Shown here: positions 54,623 to 64,000 of the stretch, one piece after another
Numbering within the stretch: position 1 is the stretch's first letter
How the letters are laid out: the number at the start of each line of letters is the position of its first letter
From: Flavobacteriales bacterium
GTDB lineage: Bacteria; Bacteroidota; Bacteroidia; Flavobacteriales_E; Vicingaceae
NCBI GenBank assembly: GCA_026196775.1
Contig: JAPHUD010000007.1
Coordinates: 62,001-126,000 of the forward strand
Length of the DNA stretch: 64,000 nucleotides
Reading direction: 5' to 3'
The notes under the pieces: model-generated
Told to the model about the DNA's origin: nothing
Seen by the model: the letters and a program-made list of their open reading frames with translations, nothing else
Databases searched by the model: none
Made by a program: the position numbers and the translations under genes

Positions 54623-55348
54623 ATGAAAATATTTTACACTACTTTAATCACTATTTTATTATTAAACTTATCTAATCTTTTAGCTCAATCTAAAAGTTAT
54701 ACTCCAGAAGAGGTGGTTGATGCAAAATTTGGAATTCAAATGTACGAGCCATTAAACATGATGCTTGGAAAAGATACGATACGAAATGATGAAAATGGTT
54801 ATGCCGCCAATGGTTTTATAGAAGATTTTTATAGTAGTGGACAATTACTTCACAAAGGTTTTTATGTTGACGGTCAGCTAAAAATTTACAAAAACTATTA
54901 TCCCAACGGAACAGTTGAAAGAAACTTTAGAGTTACAGATGTGAAGAAAAGTAAGATGTCAATTTATTACAGTGATGGTAAACCAAAATCTGAAATAGAG
55001 TATGTAGATACAGAAGCTCAAAAATGGACAGATTATTATCCAAATGGAAATGAAGAATTTGTTGAAGAATACCACAAGTCATTCTTGTATTATATTTTTA
55101 AAGCTAATTATTTTGAAGATGGTAAGCCTGAAAATACATTAGAATTAACCAACAAAAAGAAGTTAATTTATGACCAAAAGTATTATCATAAAAACGGTAA
55201 TCTTAAAGAGGAAGGTGAAATGAAATATAACAAAGTTTTGTTTGACTATGAAAGAATTGGTACTTGGACTAAATATGATGAAAGCGGAAAACCCATCAAA
55301 AAAGTTAAATATGCTAGTGGTAAAGTTCAAAGCGAAACCGATTTATAA
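54623..55348 (+). CDS. Secreted MORN/YwqK-like repeat protein
   Basis: A 241-residue protein with a signal peptide (MKIFYTTLITILLLNLSNLLAQ). At least five units of the YwqK/MORN type follow, each with a YYxNGxxE core: GQLLHKGFYVDGQ, YYPNGTVERNF, YYSDGKPKSEIEY, YYPNGNEEFVEEY, KNGNLKEEGEM, DESGKPIKKVKYASGK. These form beta hairpins; the biochemical role is unknown. It is 12 bases upstream of mpl. Confidence 0.82.
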   Translation: MKIFYTTLITILLLNLSNLLAQSKSYTPEEVVDAKFGIQMYEPLNMMLGKDTIRNDENGYAANGFIEDFYSSGQLLHKGFYVDGQLKIYKNYYPNGTVERNFRVTDVKKSKMSIYYSDGKPKSEIEYVDTEAQKWTDYYPNGNEEFVEEYHKSFLYYIFKANYFEDGKPENTLELTNKKKLIYDQKYYHKNGNLKEEGEMKYNKVLFDYERIGTWTKYDESGKPIKKVKYASGKVQSETDL

Positions 55349-55369
55349 TCAATGCTATAATTGCCAAAT

Positions 55370-56725
55370 ATGAACATTCATTTTATTGCTATTGGTGGAA
55401 GTGCCATGCACAATCTTGCCATCGCTCTGCACAAAAAAGGGTATAAAGTAACAGGTTCTGATGATGAAATTTTTGAGCCCAGCAAAAGCAGATTAGCCAA
55501 GCATGGTTTATTGCCTCAAACAGAAGGCTGGAAAGAAGAAAATATCCGTACCGATTTGGATGCGGTAATCCTTGGAATGCATGCAAGAAATGATAATCCG
55601 GAGTTATTAAAAGCTAAGACATTAGGACTAAAAATTTATTCCTACCCTGAATATATTTATGAGCAATCTAAAAATAAAACCAGAGTTGTAATAGGAGGGA
55701 GTCATGGAAAAACCTCTATAACAGCTATGGTGTTACATGTGTTACAAAAAACTAATATTGATGCCGATTATATGGTTGGAGCCCAACTTGAAGGTTTTGA
55801 AACCATGGTAAAAATTACAGATGCTCCAGTTATTATTTTAGAAGGAGATGAATACCTTTCTTCACCAATAGATAGGAGACCAAAATTCCATTTATACCAA
55901 CCAAACATAGCTTTGCTTAGTGGAATTGCTTGGGACCATATTAACGTTTTTCCAACTTTCGAGAATTATGTAGAGCAGTTTAAAATATTTATTGATTTAA
56001 TTGAAGATAATGGCTATTTAGCTTATTACGAAAACGATAAAATATTAAAAGAGCTTGCCGAAAAAACCACAAAAAATATTACCAAAGTAGCTTATTCAAC
56101 ACCTAGTTACTATATAGATAACGGAACTACCTATCTGAAAACAGTTGATGGAGATATTCCTTTAATTATATTTGGAGAACACAATTTACAAAACTTAAAT
56201 GGAGCTAAGTTAATTTGCAATCAATTAGGTGTTAAAGATGCAGCTTTTTATAAAGCTATTACTAGTTTTAAAGGAGCAGCAAAAAGGTTGGAGTTAATTG
56301 CGAAGAACAATAGGGTTGCGGTTTATAAGGATTTTGCACACTCACCATCTAAATTAAAAGCAACTACCAAAGCAGTTAAACAACAATACCCTAACAGAAA
56401 AGTAGTGGCTTGCATGGAGTTACATACTTTTAGCAGCTTAAATAAAAACTTTTTAAGCGAGTATGAAAATGCCATGAGTGATGCTGATGAAGCTTATGTT
56501 TATTATAGTGAACATACCTTGGAGCATAAAAAATTAGAACACATTACGCCTAATGAAGTGAAAAAAGCCTTTGTTTCTGATAATGTTGAGGTAATTAACG
56601 ACTCTAAACAATTAGTAAGCTTATTAGAAAATAAAAACTGGAATAACAGTGTGTTGCTCCTCATGAGTTCAGGAAATTTTGATGGCGTTGATTTAAACGC
56701 TTTTGGCGAAAAAATAGTAGGGTAG
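55370..56725 (+). CDS. mpl: UDP-N-acetylmuramate:murein tripeptide ligase (Mpl-type Mur ligase)
   Basis: About 451 residues from the ATG at 55370 (MNIHFIAIGGSAMHNLAIAL); a TTG three codons upstream is less likely. It recycles murein tripeptide in cell-wall turnover. The Rossmann start IGGSAMHN, the ATP loop IGGSHGKTSITAMV, the central LEGDEYLSSPIDRRPKF and DFAHSPSKLKAT identify the Mur ligase fold. The DEYLSS segment and absence of the MurC-specific N-terminal pattern favour Mpl over MurC. Confidence 0.88.
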   Translation: MNIHFIAIGGSAMHNLAIALHKKGYKVTGSDDEIFEPSKSRLAKHGLLPQTEGWKEENIRTDLDAVILGMHARNDNPELLKAKTLGLKIYSYPEYIYEQSKNKTRVVIGGSHGKTSITAMVLHVLQKTNIDADYMVGAQLEGFETMVKITDAPVIILEGDEYLSSPIDRRPKFHLYQPNIALLSGIAWDHINVFPTFENYVEQFKIFIDLIEDNGYLAYYENDKILKELAEKTTKNITKVAYSTPSYYIDNGTTYLKTVDGDIPLIIFGEHNLQNLNGAKLICNQLGVKDAAFYKAITSFKGAAKRLELIAKNNRVAVYKDFAHSPSKLKATTKAVKQQYPNRKVVACMELHTFSSLNKNFLSEYENAMSDADEAYVYYSEHTLEHKKLEHITPNEVKKAFVSDNVEVINDSKQLVSLLENKNWNNSVLLLMSSGNFDGVDLNAFGEKIVG

Positions 56726-56801
56726 TTTATAGACTAAGGGGTTATAAAGTGGAAAGATAATTTCAACTTCTGATTTTCATGTTGTAGAAATTTATTAATA
56801 C

Positions 56802-57566
56802 CTAAAACACAAACCCAATTTCTTTCATATCGTATTCGTGTAGGTTGTTTTCATGGGTAAGTTGTAATTTCCCAGAGGGAGTAACACCATTAATTACGCC
56901 TAATACTTTTTGGTTGTTAATGAGATAAGTTCTTTCGGTATTATAGCCCAACAGATGGTTGAGGTAATCTTTGTTGATTTGTTGGAGTTTACCTGCTTTG
57001 AGTTGTAAATAGCGTTTTTCAATAAAAAATAACAATTGATTTAATATACTCTTTAAGTCGTAGCTTTTATTGGTAATAAGTTGCAAAGAAGTTGCTTGTT
57101 GTAAATGTTCATTAAAAACAGTTTGATTAATATTTACACCAATTCCAGCAATACAAAACTCAATTTTTGAATTTTTTAATGTGTTTTCCAACAACATTCC
57201 GGCAATTTTTTGTTTGCCAACATAAATATCGTTAGGCCATTTTATGCTAGTGTTTTTTATATTCAAATCTGTTAAAAAATCTAAAATACCTAAAGCACAA
57301 ATTTTGCTTAATATAAACTGTTCGTTAATCAGTAAATTGGGTTTTAATACAATGGAAAAAGTAAGATTTTTATTAGGTGTTGTTTCCCAAGCACTACCTC
57401 TTTGTCCTCTTCCATTGGTTTGATTATCAGTGTATATAATCATCCCATCAGTAATAATTTTTGATTGGTTTTTAATTAAATTAGTAGCATAAATATTAGT
57501 TGAATCAACTTCATCTAAGCGAATAATTTGGCTTCCTAAAAATAAACAATCATACATAATATCCAA
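56802..57566 (-). CDS. birA: Biotin-[acetyl-CoA-carboxylase] ligase (monofunctional BirA)
   Basis: A 254-residue enzyme that attaches biotin to carboxylase carrier protein. Motifs are DEVDSTNIYA, the adenylate loop TNGRGQRGSAWET, SIKWPNDIYVGKQKIAGMLLEN and IGVNINQ. The N-terminal DNA-binding helix-turn-helix of E. coli BirA is missing, so it cannot act as a repressor in that way. The first three residues (MDI) precede a second ATG; either start is possible. Confidence 0.94.
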   Translation of the reverse strand: MDIMYDCLFLGSQIIRLDEVDSTNIYATNLIKNQSKIITDGMIIYTDNQTNGRGQRGSAWETTPNKNLTFSIVLKPNLLINEQFILSKICALGILDFLTDLNIKNTSIKWPNDIYVGKQKIAGMLLENTLKNSKIEFCIAGIGVNINQTVFNEHLQQATSLQLITNKSYDLKSILNQLLFFIEKRYLQLKAGKLQQINKDYLNHLLGYNTERTYLINNQKVLGVINGVTPSGKLQLTHENNLHEYDMKEIGFVF

Positions 57567-57640
57567 AATTAACTAAATAGTTCATGTTATGGGTTAACTA
57601 ACAATTTTTTATAAATTGAATTACTTCAATAGGAAATCTG

Positions 57641-57648
57641 TAACTTTG
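57641..57648 (+). promoter_or_regulatory. Promoter -7 box for rsfS-ftsH
   Basis: TAACTTTG matches TAnnTTTG. A TTG at 57616-57618 is suitable as -33 with a 22-base spacer. It lies 27 bases before rsfS and probably also drives ftsH. Confidence 0.65.
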
Positions 57649-57675
57649 CCACTTAAAAATTTATTATAAAAATTA

Positions 57676-58050
57676 ATGGCAAAAGTAAAAAAGTTAGATG
57701 ACACGCAACTCCTTGTAGATGTTATAATTAAGGCGTTGCAAGATGTGAAAGGGGAAGACATAGTGAGTATTGATATGCGAAAATTAGATAATGCTGTCAC
57801 AGCATATTTTATAATTTGTACAGGAACATCAAATACACATGTTGCTGCTTTGGGTAGTATAGTAGAAAGGGAAGTAAGAAAAACATTGAAAGATAGAGCA
57901 TGGCATACAGAGGGCTATAGAAATGCTGAATGGGTTTTATTGGATTATATTAATGTGGTTGTACACATATTCCAAAAAGAACAAAGAGATTTTTACAACC
58001 TAGAAGGTTTGTGGGCAGATGCGGAAATAACAAAGGTTAAACAAGCTTAA
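57676..58050 (+). CDS. rsfS: Ribosome silencing factor RsfS
   Basis: A 124-residue protein that binds L14 and blocks subunit joining when nutrients are low. The domain is clear: DIVSIDMRKLDNAVTAYFIICTGTSNTHVAAL, WHTEGYRNAEWVLLDYINVVVHIFQKEQRDFYNLEGLW. It is 13 bases upstream of ftsH, the common Bacteroidota order. Confidence 0.96.
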   Translation: MAKVKKLDDTQLLVDVIIKALQDVKGEDIVSIDMRKLDNAVTAYFIICTGTSNTHVAALGSIVEREVRKTLKDRAWHTEGYRNAEWVLLDYINVVVHIFQKEQRDFYNLEGLWADAEITKVKQA

Positions 58051-58063
58051 ATAAAAATATTGA

Positions 58064-60136
58064 ATGGAAAATAACAATAACAAAAAAGGAAATCAACCTC
58101 CAAAAAATAATAAAACCCCAAACAAAAAGCCGTTTAGTTTCTATTGGATTTATGCCATTGTAGGTATCGTACTATTATCACTTCAGTTATTAAATTGGAG
58201 CGGGGGTTCTTCTGTAATTACTGAAACTGAGTTTCAGGATATGGTGATGCAAGGTGATGTTGAAGAAGTAGTGGTAGTAAAAAATAAAGGTGTTGCAAGG
58301 GTTACATTAACTCAAGAAGCATTATCAAAAGAAGAACATGCTAAAAAAATAAAAAATAATAACTTTAATAGTGGTAATAGAGGACCACATTATACATTTG
58401 AATTTAATTCTTTAGATAATTTTGATAAAGAGTTGAAACAATGGTCGGATGAAAAAGGTTTGAAATACAAAACCGTAACCGAAGAAGATTGGCTAGGAGG
58501 TATAATAGGCTTTATCTTACCCATATTAATTATCGTTGGTATATGGATGTTTTTAATGAAAAGAATGTCTGGAGGCGGTGGTCCTGGTGGACAAATATTC
58601 AATATTGGGAAGTCTAAAGCTCAGTTATTCGATAAAGAGAAAAGTGTTAAAGTAACTTTTGAAGATGTTGCTGGACTAGAAGGAGCAAAAGAAGAAGTTC
58701 AAGAAATTGTTGACTTTTTGAAGAAGCCAGAAAAATACACAGAATTAGGAGCAAAAATTCCTAAAGGTGCTTTGTTAGTTGGTCCTCCAGGAACAGGAAA
58801 AACCTTGTTAGCAAGAGCTGTAGCAGGAGAAGCTAAAGTACCATTTTTCTCACTTTCAGGTTCTGATTTTGTTGAGATGTTTGTTGGTGTTGGAGCTTCA
58901 AGAGTAAGAGATTTATTTAAACAAGCAAAAGAAAAAGCACCATCAATTATTTTTATTGATGAGATAGATGCTATTGGTCGATCAAGAGGAAAAGGAATGG
59001 CTCAAGGAGCAAATGATGAAAGAGAAAACACATTGAATCAGTTACTTACAGAAATGGATGGTTTCGGAACAAACACTGGTGTTATTGTGTTGGCAGCAAC
59101 CAATAGAGCTGATGTGTTAGATAGAGCTTTAATCAGACCGGGACGTTTTGATAGACAGATTCATGTTGATTTACCGGAACTGCACGAAAGAGAAGAAATA
59201 TTTAAGGTTCATTTAAAACCATTAAAAATTGACGAAACGGTTGATAGGTTCTTTTTAGCAAAACAAACTCCAGGATTTTCTGGAGCTGATATTGCTAATA
59301 TTTGTAATGAAGCTGCTTTAATTGCTGCAAGAAAGCAAAAGAAAGTGATTAATAAACAAGATTTTTTAGATGCAGTAGATAGAGTAGTTGGTGGTTTAGA
59401 GAAGAAAAATAAAATTATTTCTGACCACGAAAGAAAAACTATTGCTTACCACGAAGCTGGTCATGCAGCGGTAAGTTGGTTGGTAAAATACGCATCTCCT
59501 TTGGTAAAAGTAACCATTATTCCTAGAGGTAGATCTTTAGGTGCTGCTTGGTATTTACCAGAAGAAAGACAAATAACTACTACAGAACAACTAAAAGATG
59601 AAATGTGTGCTGCTTTAGGTGGTAGAGCTGCCGAGCAAGTAATTTTCGGAAAAGTTTCTACAGGTGCATTAAGCGATTTAGAAAAAATTACTAAGCAAGC
59701 TTATGCCATGATTAGTATTTATGGATTAAGCGAAAAATTAGGAAACATAAGTTATTACGATTCTACAGGTCAGTCTGACTATTCTTTTTCGAAACCTTAT
59801 TCTGAAAAAACGGCTCAGTTGATAGATGAAGAAGTAAGTAAGCTTATTGAAGAGTCTTACGCAAGAACAGTTAAAATTCTTACCGAGAACAAAGATAAGT
59901 TGACTCAATTGGCTGAAATTTTATTAGAAAAAGAAGTGATTTTTAGAGACGATTTAGAAGCCATTTTCGGAAAGAGTTCTTTTGAAGAAGAGTTAAAAGA
60001 AGAGAAGAAAAGTTCTAAGAAAAAACAACAAGAGGAAGTTAAAGAAAACAAAGAAGAGATTGTTTCTGAAACTGTTCAGTCGGATGAAAAGAATGCCGAA
60101 AAAAAAGATGATAACATTGGTACAGCTCAAAGCTAA
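58064..60136 (+). CDS. ftsH: ATP-dependent zinc metalloprotease FtsH
   Basis: A 690-residue membrane AAA+ protease that degrades membrane and some soluble proteins. Two membrane helices (about 25-42 and 146-164) flank a periplasmic domain. Walker A is GPPGTGKT (240-247), Walker B IIFIDEID, the second region of homology [21 protein letters not shown], and the zinc site HEAGH (463-467). The last 50 residues are a charged low-complexity tail rich in Lys and Glu. Confidence 0.97.
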   Translation: MENNNNKKGNQPPKNNKTPNKKPFSFYWIYAIVGIVLLSLQLLNWSGGSSVITETEFQDMVMQGDVEEVVVVKNKGVARVTLTQEALSKEEHAKKIKNNNFNSGNRGPHYTFEFNSLDNFDKELKQWSDEKGLKYKTVTEEDWLGGIIGFILPILIIVGIWMFLMKRMSGGGGPGGQIFNIGKSKAQLFDKEKSVKVTFEDVAGLEGAKEEVQEIVDFLKKPEKYTELGAKIPKGALLVGPPGTGKTLLARAVAGEAKVPFFSLSGSDFVEMFVGVGASRVRDLFKQAKEKAPSIIFIDEIDAIGRSRGKGMAQGANDERENTLNQLLTEMDGFGTNTGVIVLAATNRADVLDRALIRPGRFDRQIHVDLPELHEREEIFKVHLKPLKIDETVDRFFLAKQTPGFSGADIANICNEAALIAARKQKKVINKQDFLDAVDRVVGGLEKKNKIISDHERKTIAYHEAGHAAVSWLVKYASPLVKVTIIPRGRSLGAAWYLPEERQITTTEQLKDEMCAALGGRAAEQVIFGKVSTGALSDLEKITKQAYAMISIYGLSEKLGNISYYDSTGQSDYSFSKPYSEKTAQLIDEEVSKLIEESYARTVKILTENKDKLTQLAEILLEKEVIFRDDLEAIFGKSSFEEELKEEKKSSKKKQQEEVKENKEEIVSETVQSDEKNAEKKDDNIGTAQS

Positions 60137-60142
60137 AAGTTG

Positions 60143-60355
60143 ATGCAAAAAGATTGGGTTTTGATATATACAACAACAAATAACAATAGTGCCCAAATTG
60201 TAAAGTCTGTTTTAGGTAGTGAGGGAATTAATGCTGTCGTTGTCAATAAAAGAGACTCTATGCATTTGCATTTGAATAATGCTTCAATAGAAGTTTATGT
60301 TAAGTCTGATGATGCTATAAAAGCAGTAAACATTATTAATAAAAACGAATTATAG
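60143..60355 (+). CDS. DUF2007 small protein
   Basis: A 70-residue protein from the ATG at 60143 (the preceding TTG is not needed). It is a single alpha/beta domain: WVLIYTTTNNNSAQIVKSVLGSEGINAVVVNKRDSM ... IEVYVKSDDAIKAVNIINKNEL, matching the DUF2007 putative signal-transducing family. It sits 6 bases after ftsH and 4 bases before cdsA, so it belongs to the same transcript. Confidence 0.85.
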   Translation: MQKDWVLIYTTTNNNSAQIVKSVLGSEGINAVVVNKRDSMHLHLNNASIEVYVKSDDAIKAVNIINKNEL

Positions 60356-60359
60356 CGAA

Positions 60360-61181
60360 ATGTTACAACGTGCCATAACTGGATTTTTATTTGTGTTGGT
60401 ATTAATTACTGCCATTTATTTTGGTGCTTATTCCACGTTGTTTTTGTTTATGGTTGTTGTACTACTTGGTATAGATGAGTTTTACGCTTTGGTAAAGAAA
60501 AATAAGACTATTAAACCTCAAAATTTTCAGGGAGTTTTTATTGGACTAACCTCTTTTGTATTGTTGGCTTTTGCTGCTCAGCAAATTATGGAAATAAAAT
60601 ATACCTTATACCTTATTCCATTGTTTTTCTTAACCTTTATCATAGAGCTTTACCGTAAAAAAGACCATGCTTTTATTAATATAGCCTATACCATGTTAGG
60701 GGTGTTTTATGTTGCCTTTCCATTTGCCATGTTGTATCATTTAGGGTTTTATCAGGAAAATCAGTTTACAGCAACTTTTAGTTTTCAAATCATTATTGGC
60801 TTTTTCATTTTATTATGGTCGAGCGATACAGGAGCTTATTTAGCAGGAAGGTTTTTCGGTAAACATAAACTTTTTGAAAGAATTTCACCTAAAAAAACGT
60901 GGGAAGGAAGCATAGGAGGAGGAATACTGTCCTTAGTTGCAGCTTATGTTATCAGTTTGTTTTTTCATAATATTGAACTAATGGATTGGATGATATTGGC
61001 AATAATCACTGTAGTTTTTGGTGGTTTAGGCGATTTAGTAGAATCTATGCACAAAAGAAACTTAAATGTTAAAGATTCAGGAAATTTACTTCCGGGTCAT
61101 GGTGGTATTTTAGACCGATTTGACGGCTTGTTTATGACTGTTCCATTTATATATACTTATTTAGTTATAGTAGCTAATTAA
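60360..61181 (+). CDS. cdsA: Phosphatidate cytidylyltransferase
   Basis: A 273-residue membrane enzyme that makes CDP-diacylglycerol from phosphatidate and CTP. About eight helices are present. The C-terminal CDS signature is complete: SMHKRNLNVKDSGNLLPGHGGILDRFDG, with the metal-binding Asp pair. FtsH-DUF2007-CdsA adjacency links protein quality control and lipid synthesis genes in one operon. Confidence 0.95.
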   Translation: MLQRAITGFLFVLVLITAIYFGAYSTLFLFMVVVLLGIDEFYALVKKNKTIKPQNFQGVFIGLTSFVLLAFAAQQIMEIKYTLYLIPLFFLTFIIELYRKKDHAFINIAYTMLGVFYVAFPFAMLYHLGFYQENQFTATFSFQIIIGFFILLWSSDTGAYLAGRFFGKHKLFERISPKKTWEGSIGGGILSLVAAYVISLFFHNIELMDWMILAIITVVFGGLGDLVESMHKRNLNVKDSGNLLPGHGGILDRFDGLFMTVPFIYTYLVIVAN

Positions 61182-61253
61182 GTATATTTTCAAATAATTT
61201 AAAACCATATTTTTACTTCATTATTAACGAATAAAAACTATAAATAGCTACAT

Positions 61254-61652
61254 ATGAAAATTATTGATGAATTTAAATCATTTGCCGTTAAAGGGAATGT
61301 AATTGATATGGCTGTCGGTATTATTATCGGAGCAGCTTTCGGAAAAATTGTAACTTCTTTTGTAAATGATGTGATAATGCCCCCAATAGGGATATTAATA
61401 GGAGGGGTTAAGTTCTCTGAGTTAAAAATTGTATTGAAAGAAGCTGTAGGAGAAACTCCAGCCATTGCTATAAATTATGGTAATTTTCTTCAAGTAACAT
61501 TTGATTTTTTAATTATTGCTCTTGCCATTTTTATGGTGATTAAAGCAATGAATACTGCTAAGAAAAAAGAAGAAGCAAAACCTGCGGCACCAGCAGCACC
61601 AACTAAAGAAGAAGTGTTATTAACAGAAATAAGAGATCTATTGAAGAAATGA
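61254..61652 (+). CDS. mscL: Large-conductance mechanosensitive channel MscL
   Basis: A 132-residue pentameric channel that opens at high membrane tension. The N terminus has [42 protein letters not shown] (TM1), and TM2 is [23 protein letters not shown]. The C-terminal helix follows an Ala/Pro-rich linker. Its stop overlaps the next ATG in the form ATGA. Confidence 0.96.
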   Translation: MKIIDEFKSFAVKGNVIDMAVGIIIGAAFGKIVTSFVNDVIMPPIGILIGGVKFSELKIVLKEAVGETPAIAINYGNFLQVTFDFLIIALAIFMVIKAMNTAKKKEEAKPAAPAAPTKEEVLLTEIRDLLKK

Positions 61653-61978
61653 GTTGGTTAATGCTTGTAATAGCGGGCTTATTTGAAGTCGCCTTTGCTT
61701 TTTGTTTAGGAAAAGTAAAAACGAGTGTTGGTACAACGTCCACATTATGGTTCATAGCTTTTTTACTATGTTTATCCATAAGCATGTTCCTATTAGTAAA
61801 AGCTACTCAGCATTTACCAATAGGGACAGCTTACGCAGTTTGGACAGGCATAGGAGCCGTTGGAACTGTTTTAGTTGGTATGGTGTTTTTTAAAGAACCA
61901 ACCGATTTTTGGAGACTCTTTTTCATCACTACACTTATTATGTCTATTATCGGACTTAAGTTGGTAACGAAAGCATAA
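61649..61978 (+). CDS. SMR-family transporter (SugE/Gdx-like)
   Basis: A 109-residue protein with four membrane helices of the small multidrug resistance family. The conserved membrane Glu is in [16 protein letters not shown] (residue 13). The third helix reads [22 protein letters not shown], closer to the guanidinium-exporting Gdx/SugE branch than to EmrE. Start overlaps mscL by four bases (ATGA), so the two are translationally coupled. Confidence 0.9.
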   Translation: MSWLMLVIAGLFEVAFAFCLGKVKTSVGTTSTLWFIAFLLCLSISMFLLVKATQHLPIGTAYAVWTGIGAVGTVLVGMVFFKEPTDFWRLFFITTLIMSIIGLKLVTKA

Positions 61979-62186
61979 ATCCTAAGGGGATTATTCATCA
62001 CATAAAATCAATTTTAGCTTCATTTTAGACGATTTCTTAGGAACCTTTACATGCTTAGTCTTATTATCTATATACGCTAACTAACCTTGTTGTTAAAAAA
62101 ATGTTGGTTAAACGCGTGTTGTAAAATCAAATTACCTCTTAAGAATTATTAATTTTAAACACTTATAAATTTTAGTTGTTTTTACC
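61979..62186. other. Spacer between the SMR gene and dnaE
   Basis: 208 bases, AT-rich, with no ORF of note and no strong terminator. A weak TAACC/GGTTA dyad lies around 62083-62110. No convincing TAnnTTTG box was found, though the dnaE promoter should lie here. Confidence 0.4.
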
Positions 62187-64000
62187 ATGTTTTTAATATT
62201 CGATACAGAAACCACAGGCTTACCCCGCGACTATAATGCACCCGTTTCCGATTCGGACAACTGGCCCAGAATGGTGCAGTTAGCATGGCAATTGCACGAT
62301 GATACAGGTAAATTAATTACAGCTAAAAATTACATTATCAAACCCGTTGGTTTTGATATTCCTATTGCTGTAGCCAACGTGCACGGTATTACCACTGAAA
62401 GAGCCTTGGCAGATGGTGAGGATTTGCAATTTGTATTGGAAGAATTTCAAAAAGATGTGCAACAAACCACCTACAACGTAGGACATAACATTGAGTTTGA
62501 TGTTAATATTGTTGGAGCAGAATTTTACAGACTTTCTATAGCCAATAATTTAGTAGATAAAAAGTCGCTCGATACCATGAAATCCAGTGTGGATTTTTGT
62601 GCTATTCCCGGTGGAAGAGGTGGTGGATATAAATATCCGAGGCTAACGGATTTACATATAAAACTTTTTAATAAAGATTTTGGAGATGCCCATGATGCTG
62701 CTTATGATGTAGATGCAACGGCTCGTTGTTTCTTTGAATTGCTTAAGCTTAGGGTAATTCATCCCAAAGAAATTACCAATCAGGAAATTGTTTATGAAGC
62801 TCCTCAATTAGCAGAAGCCAATTTCGCTAAAAAAACTACCGATACTTCAGCTGAGGATGTTTTAAAAACTACTACTCCCATCTCTTCGGAGTTGGAAGCC
62901 TTAGATTTTGTGCATCTGCATAATCATTCGGAGTTTTCTACACTTCAATCTACCACAAAAGTAGCTGGCTTAGTAAAAAAAGCCAAAGAATTAGGAATGA
63001 GTGCCGTTGCATTAACAGATCATGGTAACATGATGGCAACCTTTCATTTTGTTAGAGAAGCACACAAAGAAGGAATTAAGCCCATAGTGGGTTGTGAGTT
63101 TAACCTTTGTGTAAACATGAAGGATAAAAACTTAAAAGATAATGGTTTTCAAACAGTTTTAATTGCAAAAAACGAAAAAGGCTACCATAATTTAATAAAG
63201 TTGGCTTCTTACGCCAATACCGAAGGCTTTTATTACGTTCCCAGAATTGATAGAGAATTATTATTACAATATAAAGAAGATTTAATTGCATTAACAGGTG
63301 GTATTTGGGGAGAAGTGCCTAATAAAATACTTTTTGAAGGAACCAACCAAGCCGAAGAAGCTTTTGTTTGGTGGAAAACCAATTTTGGCGATGATTTTTA
63401 TGTAGAAATCAATCGCCATGGAGTACAAGAAGAAGAAGCGGTAAACAAAGTATTGTTAGATTTTGCTAAGAAATATGATGTAAAATACATTGCTACCAAC
63501 AATACTTATTATTTAAATAAAGAAGATGCTGTTTCGCAAGATGTATTGTTATGTATAGGTGGTGGGAATAAAGTTTCTCAGCCAAAAAAATACATAGGTT
63601 CAAAAGGGAGAGAGTTTAGGTTTGGTTTTCCCAATGACGAATATTATTTTAAGTCGAAAGATGAAATGAAACAGCTTTTTGCAGATTTGCCAGATGCTAT
63701 AGTAAATACTGCTGAGGTAGCTGAAAAAATAATACCTTTTAAGCTAGAACGTGATGTATTGCTTCCGAAGTTTGAAATTCCTGATGAATTTAAAGACCCA
63801 AGAGATGAAGAAGACTCAAGCTTAAAAATGGGAGAAAATGCATACCTCCGTCATATTACTTACGAAGGAGCAAAAGAACGCTATGGAGAAATTACTGATG
63901 AGATTAGAGAAAGAATAGATTTTGAGCTGGGTGTAATTAAAAATACAGGATATCCCGGATATTTCTTAATTGTAGAAGACTTTATTAGAGAAGCCCGTAG
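62187..64000 (+). CDS. dnaE: DNA polymerase III alpha subunit with N-terminal proofreading exonuclease (3' end outside window)
   Basis: Open from the ATG at 62187 to the window edge, 604 residues so far. Residues about 1-190 are a DEDDh exonuclease like DnaQ: FDTETTGLP (first Asp and Glu), HNIEFDVNIVG, and HDAAYDVDATARCFF (His and last Asp). After a short linker the PHP domain starts at about 240 (FVHLHNHSEFSTLQS, ALTDHGNMMATFHF, IVGCEFNL), and the polymerase begins near the end (NTGYPGYFLIVEDFIREAR). So polymerase and proofreader are on one chain, unlike E. coli. Confidence 0.92.
   Translation, partial: MFLIFDTETTGLPRDYNAPVSDSDNWPRMVQLAWQLHDDTGKLITAKNYIIKPVGFDIPIAVANVHGITTERALADGEDLQFVLEEFQKDVQQTTYNVGHNIEFDVNIVGAEFYRLSIANNLVDKKSLDTMKSSVDFCAIPGGRGGGYKYPRLTDLHIKLFNKDFGDAHDAAYDVDATARCFFELLKLRVIHPKEITNQEIVYEAPQLAEANFAKKTTDTSAEDVLKTTTPISSELEALDFVHLHNHSEFSTLQSTTKVAGLVKKAKELGMSAVALTDHGNMMATFHFVREAHKEGIKPIVGCEFNLCVNMKDKNLKDNGFQTVLIAKNEKGYHNLIKLASYANTEGFYYVPRIDRELLLQYKEDLIALTGGIWGEVPNKILFEGTNQAEEAFVWWKTNFGDDFYVEINRHGVQEEEAVNKVLLDFAKKYDVKYIATNNTYYLNKEDAVSQDVLLCIGGGNKVSQPKKYIGSKGREFRFGFPNDEYYFKSKDEMKQLFADLPDAIVNTAEVAEKIIPFKLERDVLLPKFEIPDEFKDPRDEEDSSLKMGENAYLRHITYEGAKERYGEITDEIRERIDFELGVIKNTGYPGYFLIVEDFIREAR

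Noticed and set aside
61979-62186. Small RNA or gene in the spacer before dnaE
   Set aside because: Only a 5-bp dyad and short stop-interrupted frames; nothing strong enough to call.

Overview
The window is AT-rich, densely coded chromosomal DNA of a member of the Bacteroidota, most likely Flavobacteriales. The lineage call rests on several sequence features: A-rich leaders instead of Shine-Dalgarno sites; promoters with the Bacteroidota -7 box TAnnTTTG; proteins with type IX secretion (T9SS) sorting tails of both the Por and the gliding-type kind; DUF4295 beside rpmG; a fused CcoNO oxidase subunit; BT_3928-like and DUF3078 proteins; and a C-minus ribosomal protein L36. No rRNA, tRNA, CRISPR array, transposase or phage gene was seen. 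No stretch over 300 bases lacks a gene; the longest gaps are 42055-42266 and 61979-62186.

Layout. 1-5480 is the end of the spc operon and the alpha operon (secY end, map, infA, rpmJ, rpsM, rpsK, rpsD, rpoA, rplQ). 5607-7987 holds carA and clpX. 8078-12195 is a small surface-polysaccharide block (flippase, FkbM methyltransferase, glycosyltransferase, sulfotransferase-like protein). 12381-16514 has two convergent T9SS cargo proteins built from related repeats. 16635-23965 carries an RNA methyltransferase, an acyl-CoA reductase divergent from a ferredoxin, an FKBP isomerase, a secreted nuclease, ftsY, DUF4295 and rpmG. 24069-31755 is mostly envelope: DUF4153, a TonB-like protein, a membrane coiled-coil protein, MscS, DUF3078, and an ECF sigma factor overlapping a probable anti-sigma factor. 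31852-40640 is a lipoprotein followed by a complete cbb3 oxidase locus (ccoI, S, NO, Q, P, G, H and a SafE-type transporter).

40641-42835 is an accessory island between the oxidase locus and folP. It holds a two-gene operon that I read as a Pycsar anti-phage system: a PycTM-type membrane effector overlapping by one base a class III (putatively pyrimidine) nucleotide cyclase. Next to it is an orphan membrane-protein gene. Both units begin with nearly the same promoter-leader module (TAnnTTTG, GGTAAAGATATAA, a strong hairpin, GTTRG) and end with the same small CAAGC/GCTTG palindrome, so the island looks like two cassettes of one architecture. This is the most unusual structure in the window.

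42836-64000 returns to core functions: folP, a duplicated DUF1599 protein, a BT_3928-like protein, an ABC permease, tpiA, a 1726-residue repeat protein with a recent 576-bp internal duplication, nhaC, a MORN-type protein, mpl, birA, rsfS, ftsH, DUF2007, cdsA, mscL, an SMR transporter, and the start of a DnaE polymerase with an N-terminal proofreading exonuclease that runs off the right edge.

Regulation visible in the sequence: two CRP/FNR-type dyads with the same spacing to a -7 box lie ahead of ccoI and ccoS, suggesting oxygen-responsive class II activation of the oxidase; several strong terminators separate transcription units; a long nested hairpin precedes rpsD.
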